DNA of 64,000 nucleotides from Zhongshania sp. (GTDB taxonomy: Bacteria; Pseudomonadota; Gammaproteobacteria; Pseudomonadales; Spongiibacteraceae). The notes beneath the pieces were generated by a model, which did not search any database, was not told the DNA's origin, and saw nothing but the letters and a program-made list of their open reading frames with translations. This document shows, one piece after another, positions 30,670 through 41,225 of the stretch; position 1 is the first letter of the stretch; each line of letters starts with the position of its first letter. The stretch is from the NCBI GenBank assembly GCA_018066965.1, contig JAGPVP010000118.1, forward strand, positions 1-64,000, in the 5' to 3' direction. The position numbers and the translations under genes are program-made.

Positions 30670-31482
30670 TTACAGCAGAGCACTGCGCAACTCGCTAATT
30701 TCTTGTTTCGCTTCGGATAGAAAAGCCAAACCTTGTTCGGGCCCCATTTCGTGTAGATGTAATTTTTTGAATGCGGGTAGTCGCGACAGTTGTGGCAATT
30801 TGCGGTGGCTGCGCTCGTCAAGATAGGTGTGGTAGCGGGCTATCAGTATTAAATCTGCTAGATCCGCTGTGGGGCTTTTATCTCGCAGCCAGTTTTCTCG
30901 ATTTAAACCAACAAGAATCAGTTCTTCGTCAAAGTGCCAGTTGTGCAAAATCAGGCCGCTGATTTTGCCGGTAAACTCGCTAAGTAATTCTTTTATTGCG
31001 CTTGGCTCAGAGGTCAGGCTTGGAAAGCCCTTTAAATTGGCGAGTAAAGGTAGCGCACCTATATCTTGAATTAGCCCCGCGAGCAGTGCGCGGTCGGGGT
31101 CGAAGCCACAGTGCCTGGCCATAACATGGGCGAGGGAGGCGGTGTACACACTGCGTCGCCAAATATCACGCATGCTTGATTTAACGGCGGTGTCTTGGAT
31201 TAAAAACAGTGCTTTCAGGGCGTAGCTTGCGGTTAGGTCGCGCGCCGCATTGAGGCCCAGTCGGCGAATGGCCGCGGTAAGGTTGCGTGCGGGGTTGCCG
31301 CGGCTGTAGTGCACGCTGTGACTGATTTTTAGTAAGTAGGCGCTAAGGCCAGGGTCTTGCTGAATAAGCTTGGCGAGGTCGTTAATATCTAATTCGGGTT
31401 GCGTGATTGCCACGCGCACGTCAATCGCGATGTCCGGAAGGCTTGGCAGCTCCAGTGTGCCGGCGCGCAGGGAGTCCGTCAC
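30670..31482 (-). CDS. HDOD-domain protein
   Basis: LPSLPDIAIDVRVAITQPELDINDLAKLIQQDPGLSAYLLKISHS…AIRRLGLNAARDL. Confidence 0.88.
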   Translation of the reverse strand: MTDSLRAGTLELPSLPDIAIDVRVAITQPELDINDLAKLIQQDPGLSAYLLKISHSVHYSRGNPARNLTAAIRRLGLNAARDLTASYALKALFLIQDTAVKSSMRDIWRRSVYTASLAHVMARHCGFDPDRALLAGLIQDIGALPLLANLKGFPSLTSEPSAIKELLSEFTGKISGLILHNWHFDEELILVGLNRENWLRDKSPTADLADLILIARYHTYLDERSHRKLPQLSRLPAFKKLHLHEMGPEQGLAFLSEAKQEISELRSALL

Positions 31483-31528
31483 GAGCTTTAAAAGCTGTGC
31501 CTTCGGCGTGCTGGCTGCGTGTGTGATG

Positions 31529-31813
31529 CTAGTACTCCTTCAATATGATATTGCCGTGTTCAGTCAGTCCTACGGCGGTCCATTGCGAGGCGTTTTCTCG
31601 AAGGCATAGTGGGTGGTACGGCATTCCGGCTATGTCGAGAGGTAATAACGAAGCAAGGGGTCGCCGTAGGGCTGACCCTTCGGGCGCCGAGCAGGCTGCC
31701 CCCTGCGGCGTTGCACTGACTTGACATAGGCCCCTATGCCTGCGCCAGTGCGCCTTGCAGGGAGCAGCCTGCTCGGCGCTGAATGTGGCAATATCATATT
31801 GAAGGAGTACTAG
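31529..31813. mobile_element. MITE-like element, 285 bp
   Basis: 27-bp perfect terminal inverted repeats CTAGTACTCCTTCAATATGATATTGCC (31529-31555 / 31787-31813) and a large internal palindrome at 31684-31779; no complete transposase. Confidence 0.8.
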
Positions 31814-31944
31814 GGACATGCTGCTGCTATTGAGTATGGGCGACTGAATACTGTCGTGTTTCAGCGCTTATTACACAATAGGGAATTGCCGTAGCAAAGC
31901 ATGGCCGATACAGGTGTACCGGCCGTCGAGGCTACGTTAGACGC

Positions 31945-33540
31945 TTACTTGCTCAGCGCGTCTTGATGAGATAGGAATTCGTCGTAATTTCCTTGGAAAT
32001 CATTGAGTTGCTGATCTTTAATCTCAACAATTCGGGTCGCTAACGACGACACAAATTCGCGGTCGTGGCTGGCGAAGATCAACGTGCCTTCGTAGTGCTC
32101 TAGGGCTAAGTTGAGCGCTTCGATGGCTTCCATGTCCAAGTGGTTGGTCGGCTCATCCATGATCAAAACGTTGGTGTCTTGCATCATTAATTTGCCGAAC
32201 AATAGGCGGTTTTTCTCGCCGCCGGAACACACTTTGGCTCGCTTGTTAAAGTCGTCTGAGGAGAACAGCAGGCGGCCCAGGGTGGCGCGAACGATTTGGT
32301 CGTCGTGCTCCGGTTTGCGCCAGCGGCTCATCCAGTCGAATAGATTTAGGTCGTTGTCGAAGTCGTCGCTGCTGTCCTGTGGGCAGTAGCCGAGGGTGGC
32401 ATTTTCCGCCCACTTCACTACGCCTTCATTGGCACTTAACTCGTTCATTAAACAGCGCAAAAAGGTGGTTTTACCCGCGCCGTTTTCGCCAAGTACGGCT
32501 AAACGGGTGCCCGCTTCTAAAATGAGGCTGCCATTTTTAAACAAGACTTCGTCAAAACCGTGGCCGATGTTTTCTAAAGTCAGGGCTTGGCGGTGAAGTT
32601 TTTTGTCTTGTTTAAAGCGGATATAGGGTGACTGGCGGCTGGAGGCTTTAATTTCATCGAGCTGAATTTTGTCAATTTTCTTGGCCCGCGACGTTGCCTG
32701 CTTCGCTTTCGAGGCGTTGGCGGAGAAGCGGCTCACGAAGGCTTGCAAATCTGCAATTTGGGCAGACTTCTTTGCGTTTTGCGACTGCATGCGCTCGCGT
32801 GCGGCGGTGGCGGCAGTCATGAAGTCATCGTAGTTGCCGGGGTACACACGCAGCTCGCCGTAGTCGATGTCGGCCATGTGAGTACACACTTCGTTCAAGA
32901 AGTGACGGTCATGCGAAATAATAACCATGGTGCTTTTGCGGTCGTTGAGCACGCCTTCCAGCCAGCGGATGGTGTTGATATCCAAGTTGTTGGTTGGCTC
33001 GTCGAGCAGCAAAATATCTGGATCAGAAAACAGTGCTTGGGCGAGCAGTACGCGTAGTTTCCAGCCTGGCGCCACTTCACTCATCGGCCCAAAGTGCAGG
33101 TCTAGCTCTATGCCTGCGCCGAGTAAGATTTCGCCGGCGCGGCTTTCGGCGCTATAGCCGTCCAATTCCATAAACTGGGTTTCAAGATCGGCCACCTTCA
33201 TGCCGTCTTCTTCAGACATTTCGGGCAGCGAGTAAATACGATCGCGCTCTTGCTTAATTTCCCACAGCTCGGTGTGACCCATAATGACGGTGTCGATAAC
33301 CGAGTATTGCTCGAAGGCGAACTGGTCTTGGTGCAGCTTGCCAATACGCTCATTGGGGTCGAGAGACACATTACCGGAGCTGGGCTTTAAGCTGCCGTCC
33401 AGAATCTTCATGAAGGTGGATTTGCCGCAGCCGTTTGCGCCGATAAGGCCGTAGCGATTGCCACCACCAAACTTAACGGAGATGTTTTCAAAAAGCGGCT
33501 TGGCACCAAACTGCATGGTGATATTTGCGGCGGAAATCAA
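31945..33540 (-). CDS. ybiT: ABC-F family ATPase, YbiT type
   Basis: [41 protein letters not shown]…[42 protein letters not shown]. Confidence 0.93.
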   Translation of the reverse strand: MISAANITMQFGAKPLFENISVKFGGGNRYGLIGANGCGKSTFMKILDGSLKPSSGNVSLDPNERIGKLHQDQFAFEQYSVIDTVIMGHTELWEIKQERDRIYSLPEMSEEDGMKVADLETQFMELDGYSAESRAGEILLGAGIELDLHFGPMSEVAPGWKLRVLLAQALFSDPDILLLDEPTNNLDINTIRWLEGVLNDRKSTMVIISHDRHFLNEVCTHMADIDYGELRVYPGNYDDFMTAATAARERMQSQNAKKSAQIADLQAFVSRFSANASKAKQATSRAKKIDKIQLDEIKASSRQSPYIRFKQDKKLHRQALTLENIGHGFDEVLFKNGSLILEAGTRLAVLGENGAGKTTFLRCLMNELSANEGVVKWAENATLGYCPQDSSDDFDNDLNLFDWMSRWRKPEHDDQIVRATLGRLLFSSDDFNKRAKVCSGGEKNRLLFGKLMMQDTNVLIMDEPTNHLDMEAIEALNLALEHYEGTLIFASHDREFVSSLATRIVEIKDQQLNDFQGNYDEFLSHQDALSK

Positions 33541-33874
33541 TGTTGTATACCCAATGAGTGATGAAGTGGAAATTGTTAAAAGAGGACAATGTGCGGGGCG
33601 CGAATTATACGGGTTTATATACCGTGGGTCGAGGTGTTGCAGGTTTTTGGCGGGATATTCGACGAAAACGAGTTCAATTCCGAGGAAGTACGGTGATTTA
33701 GCGGCAACAGACCTTCGGCTTTTGTCCGAAAGTCAGCCTTTGCCGACTTGCCCATGGTATCTCGCCAAGCAATGTCGTTGATTAACAGTGAAGTCGTCGC
33801 GTGCCGCTATTTTAATTTTGACTGGTCGGCGTAGCTTAGGGACATCTAATAAAACCATAATAAGCGAGGTAACT

Positions 33875-34666
33875 ATGAATACGGTAACACGAGAGCCCGT
33901 TCCATTCTGGGCGCGGTTCTTTCTAGCTTTTGCAGATATCACCATCTTTAATGCTCCTGGGCGTCCGTTTATTAAAGTGGCGTGGGCGGTAGACCTTCAT
34001 AAAATTGTCACCCTTTTTATTATTTACGCGATGATGAGTTACTACGGTAATTTCAGTGCTGGCGCGTGGGTGTTCTTAGCTTTACACGGTATCTACGGCT
34101 ACTGCTGGTTGATTAAGGATTTGGGGTTTAGGGATCATCAGCTTGAGAATAAATTAAGCTTTCTAGGTTTTATCAATTTATATGTGTTGCTGATTGCGTG
34201 GTACTGGTTAATACCGTGGCTGTTTATAGCGCGGGCGATAGAGCCTAGCGGCTTGATGCTATTTATTGCCATTGCCATTCATACCTTGGGTGTCGTGACG
34301 ATGGTTGCGGGCGATGGCCAGCGGCACTGGATTCTTAAATACCGGACTGAACCCGGTTTGATTAAAGAGGGAATGTATCGCTACACCCGCAACCCGAATT
34401 ATTTGGGAGAGTTAATGCTTTACGCAGCGTATGCTCTGTTGGCGAGCCACTGGATTGCGTGGGTCATTTATTCATATATGGCGATTTACTTTTTGGCGAG
34501 AATGAAGGGCAAAGACAACGCGATTTCCCGTCACCCCGGCTGGCAGGAATATAAATCGCAATCGGGCTTGGTCATTCCCTGGGCGCTTTTAAACGGGCGG
34601 GCTTTGCTGGATAGAATTAATAAGAATAGTAAGAAAATCGCAGGGACCCATATTCATGAAAAGTAG
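33875..34666 (+). CDS. Membrane methyltransferase-family protein (ICMT/DUF1295-like)
   Basis: GLIKEGMYRYTRNPNYLGELMLYAAYALLA…HPGWQEYKSQSG; multiple TM helices. Confidence 0.75.
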   Translation: MNTVTREPVPFWARFFLAFADITIFNAPGRPFIKVAWAVDLHKIVTLFIIYAMMSYYGNFSAGAWVFLALHGIYGYCWLIKDLGFRDHQLENKLSFLGFINLYVLLIAWYWLIPWLFIARAIEPSGLMLFIAIAIHTLGVVTMVAGDGQRHWILKYRTEPGLIKEGMYRYTRNPNYLGELMLYAAYALLASHWIAWVIYSYMAIYFLARMKGKDNAISRHPGWQEYKSQSGLVIPWALLNGRALLDRINKNSKKIAGTHIHEK

Positions 34667-35051
34667 CCGTGTTTGGCGGGGATTTTTCCAGTTCTCCGCA
34701 ATTTTTAATTTTTCTGCCGCGTTTATGATGCTATTTGTACCAGAGTTTTTCTTTAATATTTTGATGATGAGCGACGCGCTTACTGCTGAGGCCATTCCTT
34801 GGCTTCATCAGTTTGGCGGATTGGTGATGGTGTTTGGTATAGGCTATTGGCTTATATCTACTAACCCGATGTTGCATAAAGATATTGTCTGGATGGGCTG
34901 CGTTGGAAAGATCGTGGTCTTTACCATCGCGTGGATCGATATTGCTCTTTTTGCTGCGCCAATGGGTTTTGGTATTTTGGTGATAGCGGATTTAATTTTT
35001 GCGATGTTCTTTGCAGCGTTCTTTGTAAAAAGAGGGGAAGCTAGGAAATAA
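34656..35051 (+). CDS. Small integral membrane protein of unknown function
   Basis: Four hydrophobic segments; overlaps the upstream gene. Confidence 0.6.
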   Translation: MKSSRVWRGFFQFSAIFNFSAAFMMLFVPEFFFNILMMSDALTAEAIPWLHQFGGLVMVFGIGYWLISTNPMLHKDIVWMGCVGKIVVFTIAWIDIALFAAPMGFGILVIADLIFAMFFAAFFVKRGEARK

Positions 35052-35091
35052 TTTTTCTATTAGTTTAGCCGTCTATTATATAATGATCCGA

Positions 35092-35150
35092 CTTGTGAGA
35101 TTCTATATCTGTTTGGGCCTCTAATCCAAACAGATATAGAATCTCACAAG
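35092..35150. repeat. 25-bp perfect inverted repeat with 9-nt loop
   Basis: CTTGTGAGATTCTATATCTGTTTGG-gcctctaat-CCAAACAGATATAGAATCTCACAAG between convergent genes. Confidence 0.9.
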
Positions 35151-35171
35151 CCCGATCAGTTTATCGCCGTG

Positions 35172-36287
35172 TTACAGCCAAGGATTGTTCATATATCCCA
35201 ACTTGTGGAATTTCTCTATTAACTCGCGATGACCGAATGCGCCCGCCGCAGATTGGAAGCCAACCGCTTTAAGTTCACCGTTGAGGAGGCGCTCTGAAGC
35301 CTCTGTACATATTTCGCCGGTGAAGGTATAGGGTGCATTGAGTGACAGCGGGAATACGGTAGTGACCTGTCGGCCCTGACCAATACAGGTGATGACGGTG
35401 CGGTGAATGTCTGGGCTGTCTTTGGGTGGTTCTGCTGGCGTCATTTCATCGCCGAACTGGTTAGTCAGCTCTTCTTTTTGAGCTTGATTCATTCCCACTG
35501 ATTCTTTGTTAAAGCGATGAATTAAGCCGACTACGCCTTCGATAATTTCGTCGCCAAAGGCGGTTAGAACTTTACAGTTTCTTACGCGTTCATCGTGCTC
35601 ATACCAGACTGGTTCACAGCCGCCGCTCCAAGGTAGGGCCAGCGCGGGTTGCGACATATGAGGAACCGTAATGGTGAAGTGGCGGTCGCCCTGCCATTCA
35701 ATCATTTCGTTGTTTTTGAGTAGATACTGGGGATTGTTCACCATGCGTAGAAAAGACTTTGTCGACGCTTGCGAGGGCAGTGCATCGTTAATTTGGTAGG
35801 TGAGATCCAGGCTGTCTACCCCCTCTGTTTCAAGCGTCACTTCTGCGGCTAGTGCGCCGGCGCACCACATGTAGCTGTTTGCTGGACTAAGTAATAGATT
35901 TTTTTCTGCGAAGGCTTTGCCGTATTGATCGCGTACCGCGATAACAAAGTCTTGCTCGCCGGTGGTGTCTAGGTAGTGGCAATTTGCTTCGAGGCAGGTT
36001 TCAACAACCGGCCACGCTAATTGCATAAAAGGGCCGGCGACATTGATGACGACTTCGACTTTGTCGAACCACGGTAGCAGCTCCTCGCGGGAGTTGGCGG
36101 CTTGAACAATTGTCGCCGGTGCTTTGCGGCCCAGGCGCTCTTCAACGATGGCGAGTGAGGCCTCTAATTTGTCTTGGTTTCTACCAGCAAAATAGAAGGG
36201 CATGTCGCGTTGCGCCAGGCATTCGGCCACTAGTTTTCCGGTATAGCCGCTGGCACCGTATATGAGTATGCGTGGTGAGTTAGACAT
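35172..36287 (-). CDS. Saccharopine dehydrogenase-like NAD(P)-binding protein (trans-acting enoyl reductase type)
   Basis: RILIYGASGYTGKLVAECLAQRDMPFYFAGRNQDKLEASL. Confidence 0.85.
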   Translation of the reverse strand: MSNSPRILIYGASGYTGKLVAECLAQRDMPFYFAGRNQDKLEASLAIVEERLGRKAPATIVQAANSREELLPWFDKVEVVINVAGPFMQLAWPVVETCLEANCHYLDTTGEQDFVIAVRDQYGKAFAEKNLLLSPANSYMWCAGALAAEVTLETEGVDSLDLTYQINDALPSQASTKSFLRMVNNPQYLLKNNEMIEWQGDRHFTITVPHMSQPALALPWSGGCEPVWYEHDERVRNCKVLTAFGDEIIEGVVGLIHRFNKESVGMNQAQKEELTNQFGDEMTPAEPPKDSPDIHRTVITCIGQGRQVTTVFPLSLNAPYTFTGEICTEASERLLNGELKAVGFQSAAGAFGHRELIEKFHKLGYMNNPWL

Positions 36288-36454
36288 AAAATTACTCCGT
36301 TATTGTCATTATCAAAAATTATTATCAACCAGCGTGCAAAGAAAACTGGTGGTGATTTAAGGTATAGAAAGTGGCTAAATCTAAGAATGCGAATTACGGA
36401 CAGGTTCTTGCGAAATTCGGACAGCGGTGCTAATTTAAAAATAAAAAGGTCGAT

Positions 36455-37471
36455 ATGAAGCCAAAGTATCATTCAGCAAAAACCATACTTTCTCCTCTGA
36501 CACGTTTGCGAGAAGAGGGCATTTCCGTTGGCCAGGCCTTGACTGGAACAGGCCTTTCACTGTCGATATTAAGTAAGCCAGAGCAGCACGTTAACCTCAG
36601 CCAAGAGCTTATGTTTTTGCGTAATTTGCGCAAGGCGACAGGCAATCCGGCAATTGGTCTGAAGGTTGGCTCGTGCTATCCACTTAGTCTGTTTGGTATC
36701 TATGGCTATGCCTTGATGAGCGCGGCAACAGTGCGGGATGCCCTCAAACTAGCTTACGAGTTTGTCGAGCTGAGTTTTGCATTTTATGAACACAAAATGT
36801 CATTTCGCGGTGATCATATTGTGATGAGTATGAGCGCTGACGATTACAATGACGATGATGTCGCGATGCTGAATGAGCGCGAAATGATTGCCACGCTGAT
36901 GATTTTGCGCGGTCTAATGGGAGAGGAATTTCGCTTGCATTCGGCAACGCTACGCAATGCGCCGCAGGCGTCTGCTGCCGAGTACGATAAATATTTTAAT
37001 TGCCCCGTCACGTTTAACGCCGATGAAAATGCCTTAGTTTTTTCCGCTGATTTACTGCAGATTCCAATTCTGCAAAGCGATAGTGATACAGCGAGCTTGT
37101 GCATTGAGCGCTGTGAACGGTTAAAGGCAAGGTTGACAGAAGAGTATGATATTGAAGATGAGGTGCGGGAGTTAATACTGCTGCGACCGGGCTATTTTCC
37201 GACTATTGAAGAGTTAGCTGCCAAGCTAAATATGTCTGGCCGGACCTTGCGACGCAAGCTCACAGCGCAGGGAATTGGCTATCAAAAGATAATTGATGAT
37301 TTACGTTTTCAACTGTCCCGGGAGTATTTGTCTACTACTAACATTAGTGTTGAGCAGATGTCGCTACTGTTGGGCTATAGTGATCCCGCGCATTTTTCTC
37401 ACGCCTTTCGCCGCTGGGCTGGGGTGGCGCCATCAGCGTTCCGCTCGTCATTTGTCTCGGCCTCGCGATGA
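36455..37471 (+). CDS. AraC-family regulator
   Basis: C-terminal HTH LAAKLNMSGRTLRRKLTAQGIGYQKIIDDLRFQLSREYL…YSDPAHFSHAFRRWAGVAPSAFR. Confidence 0.92.
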   Translation: MKPKYHSAKTILSPLTRLREEGISVGQALTGTGLSLSILSKPEQHVNLSQELMFLRNLRKATGNPAIGLKVGSCYPLSLFGIYGYALMSAATVRDALKLAYEFVELSFAFYEHKMSFRGDHIVMSMSADDYNDDDVAMLNEREMIATLMILRGLMGEEFRLHSATLRNAPQASAAEYDKYFNCPVTFNADENALVFSADLLQIPILQSDSDTASLCIERCERLKARLTEEYDIEDEVRELILLRPGYFPTIEELAAKLNMSGRTLRRKLTAQGIGYQKIIDDLRFQLSREYLSTTNISVEQMSLLLGYSDPAHFSHAFRRWAGVAPSAFRSSFVSASR

Positions 37472-38484
37472 CGGAGATCGCTGGGGTTTACGCCCGTCCA
37501 GCGCTTGTAGGCGTGACAAAAGCTGGATGAGTCTGAATAGCCAAGTCTTACTGCAATTTCCTCTATTGTAAATGTTGTGCTTTGCAGGTATTCGATCGCG
37601 AGATTTCTGCGCACATCTTCAAGGATATCTTTATAGCTCGTGCCTTCTGCGCTGAGTTTCCTCTGTACCGTACGCGCAGTCATATTTATGCGATCTGCAA
37701 TCGTCTCCAGGGTAAAAATTTCCCGCGGTGAAGACAGGATGTGGTTGCGTACAACATCTGAGAATGTGCTGTTTCGCGCCAGCTGTAAGCAAATTTTGGC
37801 GCATTGATTGCTATAGATTCTCGCGGTTTCGGGCTCAGACTGCGCGAGTGGGTGATACAGTAGTTTACTGTCGAATGCGTAGTAATTTTCAGACGAATTA
37901 AAATGAATGGGGCATTTAAAATAGTCACTGTAGACGTGGGCATAAGTGGGCTTTGCTTGCTTTAAATGTACCTCAAAAACTGGGAGGTCTTGGCCCAGTG
38001 CTTCTTTAAAAATAGTGTGGGATGCAACCAGACCGCGATCGACCATATATTGGTAACTGCCACCTAGATCTCGCAATTTCTCTAGACTAACGTAGGCTTT
38101 ATCTCCTCTAACTGTTGTATTCCACTGCATGTAGGTCCACGTCATTAGTATATTTTTATACAGCACCGCCATGCCAGATAGCAGGTTCTCGCTAGTCATT
38201 ACCGCAAGGCCTAGTAGGCCGTAGGCAGACAAATGGTAGCGCCCACCTACCATTAAACCGAGTTCGGGGATGTTGATGCTTTCGATGACGGCGGTCGTAA
38301 AGTTTAGCTCTTGATGGGGTGTCAATTCGTATGTTGGATCTTCAAGTGCCTGAGGTGGAATACCCGACGCGTCAAGCATGGGGGCAGGATCTAACTTGTA
38401 TTCCTTTAGTAAGGAGATCAAGGGGTTAAGCCCGTAGCTCAGATGTCGGGAGGGCGGGGTGCTTAATGACGACCTTAGCTCCAT
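37399..38484 (-). CDS. AraC-family regulator (convergent, overlapping paralog)
   Basis: IADRINMTARTVQRKLSAEGTSYKDILEDVRRNLAIEYL…YSDSSSFCHAYKRWTGVNPSDLR. Confidence 0.92.
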   Translation of the reverse strand: MELRSSLSTPPSRHLSYGLNPLISLLKEYKLDPAPMLDASGIPPQALEDPTYELTPHQELNFTTAVIESINIPELGLMVGGRYHLSAYGLLGLAVMTSENLLSGMAVLYKNILMTWTYMQWNTTVRGDKAYVSLEKLRDLGGSYQYMVDRGLVASHTIFKEALGQDLPVFEVHLKQAKPTYAHVYSDYFKCPIHFNSSENYYAFDSKLLYHPLAQSEPETARIYSNQCAKICLQLARNSTFSDVVRNHILSSPREIFTLETIADRINMTARTVQRKLSAEGTSYKDILEDVRRNLAIEYLQSTTFTIEEIAVRLGYSDSSSFCHAYKRWTGVNPSDLRHREAETNDERNADGATPAQRRKA

Positions 38485-38632
38485 GACTGGAATCTCTTAT
38501 TTTGATTATGAAGGCTGTCGTAAATTAACAACCATAATGTCCTCTGTAAACATCTAACTTCTCATTTTGCGCGGATAGTATGGTCACCTAATTATCGATT
38601 TCTCGAAAAACCATAAGAATAGAGGTGAAAAA

Positions 38633-39964
38633 ATGACTAGTCAGTCTGCCCAAGAGCTAACACATCCAGAAAGTAGTGATCACAGAAATTTAGCTGCTCC
38701 CATTTATACTTGGGAAAGCACGCCAAAAGGCGCCTTGACTATGTCAGGTGCCGAGGCTGAGCTGCCTGAGCACATTGCTGAATTTCAGAAAACGCTGCGA
38801 AATTTTGCGCTGAATGTGATGCGTCCGATAGGCATAAAGCTAGATCGTATGACGCCGGAGCAAGTTATTGCGAAAGAGTCATTGTTTTGGGAATTTCGCA
38901 AAAAATATTTGGAGCTTGGTGTTACGGTTGAAGCACTAGGTGAAATGGAGCCGCAGGAAGCGGCCTTGCTGTTCTCTATTTTATTTGAAGAATTGGGCTA
39001 TGGCGATGCAGGCCTGGCGATATCGGTCGGTGCGGGAATATTGCCTCAATGGTTGTGCGCGAAGTTTGGCCGCCAAGATTTACTTGATGAGTTTCCTGAT
39101 GCGGTATTGGGTTGCTGGGGTATTACCGAGCCAGATCATGGCACGGATATGCTCGACCCGAGTCGTCAAATTGTTTATCCCGGTAGCTCCTACGGTCGCC
39201 CCAACTTAGTGGCCGATTTAACTGGTGACGACATTGTATTAAATGGTCAAAAGTCTGCGTGGGTTTCTAACGGGATTATTGCCGATGTGTGTATTTTGTA
39301 TTGCGCGGCAGATTCGGGAAATGGGCCGTCAGCCACTGAAGGCTGCGCGCTGGTTTTTCCAATGGATTTACCCGGTATTAGCCGTGGCAAGCCATTAGAT
39401 AAAATGGGGCAGCGGGCATTAAATCAGGGCGAAATATTTTTTGATAATGTGCGTATTCCACGCAAGTATTTGCTGGCCGGGCCAGAGGACTATCAGCGTG
39501 CCGTGTACTGTATTCACGCTGAAGCCAACGCCTTGATGGGGGCAACATTCACTGGTCTCGCGCAAGCGGCGGCTGATTTAGCGCTCGACTACGCCCACGA
39601 AAGAAAGGCGGGTGGCGTTCCGATTATTCAGCATCAATCTGTGCGCAGTCGTTTGTTTCATATGTTTAGAAAAGTAGAAATTTCACGTTCGGTTACCCGC
39701 CGTGGTTTGAATTTTAATAACGACCCTAAATTGGGCACGCCGTCGCTTTGCGCCGCGATGTTCTCTAAGACAACCGGCACTCAACACGCCTTTGAGGTCA
39801 CTAGTGATGCCTTGCAAATCTTTGGTGGCAACGGCCTGAGCAAAGAGTATCCGCTAGAGAAAATGCTGCGCGACGCGCGTGCGTCTCTTATTGAAGATGG
39901 CTGTAATGAAGTCTTGGCCATCAAGGGCGGCAGCTACCTTATCGATAGTGAAAAACTTTCATAA
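38633..39964 (+). CDS. Acyl-CoA dehydrogenase family protein
   Basis: WGITEPDHGTDML…VRIPRKYLLAG…QIFGGNGLSKEYPLEKMLRDARASLIEDGCNEVL. Confidence 0.92.
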   Translation: MTSQSAQELTHPESSDHRNLAAPIYTWESTPKGALTMSGAEAELPEHIAEFQKTLRNFALNVMRPIGIKLDRMTPEQVIAKESLFWEFRKKYLELGVTVEALGEMEPQEAALLFSILFEELGYGDAGLAISVGAGILPQWLCAKFGRQDLLDEFPDAVLGCWGITEPDHGTDMLDPSRQIVYPGSSYGRPNLVADLTGDDIVLNGQKSAWVSNGIIADVCILYCAADSGNGPSATEGCALVFPMDLPGISRGKPLDKMGQRALNQGEIFFDNVRIPRKYLLAGPEDYQRAVYCIHAEANALMGATFTGLAQAAADLALDYAHERKAGGVPIIQHQSVRSRLFHMFRKVEISRSVTRRGLNFNNDPKLGTPSLCAAMFSKTTGTQHAFEVTSDALQIFGGNGLSKEYPLEKMLRDARASLIEDGCNEVLAIKGGSYLIDSEKLS

Positions 39965-39976
39965 GGAAGTAATACA

Positions 39977-41212
39977 GTGAAACAGAATGCTTATGTTGCC
40001 GGCGTCGGAATGACGCCGTTTGGCAACGCTATGGATAAAACCCTTAATGATTTGGCCTGTGCATCTATCAAGGATGCCCTGCAGGACGCCGGTATCCCCA
40101 AAGAGGAGTTGAACGCGGCCTATATGGGTAACGCTGCAGGTGGCGTTATTACCGGCCAGGTTTGTGTGCCCGGGCAGGTCGCCCTGCGCAGTATGGGGAT
40201 TGGCAAAATACCGGTTATCAACATTGAAAATGCCTGTGCAACGTCTGCGACCGCTTTTCAGCAGGCTTGTACTATGGTGACTCTCGGGGTCTATGACGTG
40301 GTGTTGGTTTGCGGTTATGAAAAGCTTTATCACGAAGATAAAAACAAAACTTTTTCGGTTTTTACCGGCGCGATTGATGTCACCCAAACCGAGGCAATTA
40401 CGCAGCGATTGCGAGCTCGTAATGACGCCATAGGCCAAGCGCTGGATATGAGTGGCGCGGGCAGTAGCCGTTCTATTTTTATTGATATCTACGCGACCTG
40501 GGCGCGTGAGCATATGCATCAGTACGGCACGACCCGCGAGCAGTTGGCGGCGGTGTCGGCTAAAAACTCCGTGCACGGCAGCCTGAATCCAAAATCACAG
40601 TTTCAAAATGTTATCTCGATAGCGGATGTCCTCGCTGCTCGCGAAGTAGTTGCGCCACTCACCTTGCCGATGTGTGCACCGATTGGTGATGGTGCGGCAG
40701 CGGTGATTGTTGTGAGCGAAAGTTATGCCAGGAAAATAGGCAAGGGACGCTGCATTAGGGTAAATGCGTCTAGTCTGCACAGCGGTTGGGATGCCGGTGA
40801 AAATGAACTGCCAATGGTGTCGGGTGCAGTTGCACAGCTTTATGAACAGGCAGGTTTGGGCGCTGAAGATCTTAACTGCGTGGAGCTTCACGATGCATCG
40901 GCGATTTCAGAAATAAAATATTACGAATACCTGGGTTTGTGCGCGAATGGGGCGGGCGGCGAATTTGTCGCTAGCGGAGCGTCATCCCTGGGTGGGCGCG
41001 TGCCGGTTAATACTTCCGGCGGATTGATGCGCAAGGGGCATCCTATCGGTGCCACTGGCGCGGCGCAAATTGTAGAGCTGGTTATGCAGCTTCGCGGCGA
41101 GGCCGGTGCGCGTCAGGTTGGTGGTGCCAGGGTTGCGCTTGCCGAGAATGGCGGCGGTTATATCGGTGCAGATGCGGCTGCCTTGGTACTTAGCATCTTG
41201 TCAAAAGAATAA
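39977..41212 (+). CDS. Thiolase-family protein
   Basis: NAYVAGVGMTPFG…INIENACATSATAFQQA…NTSGGLMRKGHPIGATGAAQIVEL. Confidence 0.92.
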   Translation: MKQNAYVAGVGMTPFGNAMDKTLNDLACASIKDALQDAGIPKEELNAAYMGNAAGGVITGQVCVPGQVALRSMGIGKIPVINIENACATSATAFQQACTMVTLGVYDVVLVCGYEKLYHEDKNKTFSVFTGAIDVTQTEAITQRLRARNDAIGQALDMSGAGSSRSIFIDIYATWAREHMHQYGTTREQLAAVSAKNSVHGSLNPKSQFQNVISIADVLAAREVVAPLTLPMCAPIGDGAAAVIVVSESYARKIGKGRCIRVNASSLHSGWDAGENELPMVSGAVAQLYEQAGLGAEDLNCVELHDASAISEIKYYEYLGLCANGAGGEFVASGASSLGGRVPVNTSGGLMRKGHPIGATGAAQIVELVMQLRGEAGARQVGGARVALAENGGGYIGADAAALVLSILSKE

Positions 41213-41225
41213 TAAGGGAAGGGAT

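Noticed and set aside
31529-31819. 96-aa minus-strand ORF inside the MITE-like element
   Set aside because: Entirely encoded by the TIRs and internal palindrome; no coding evidence.
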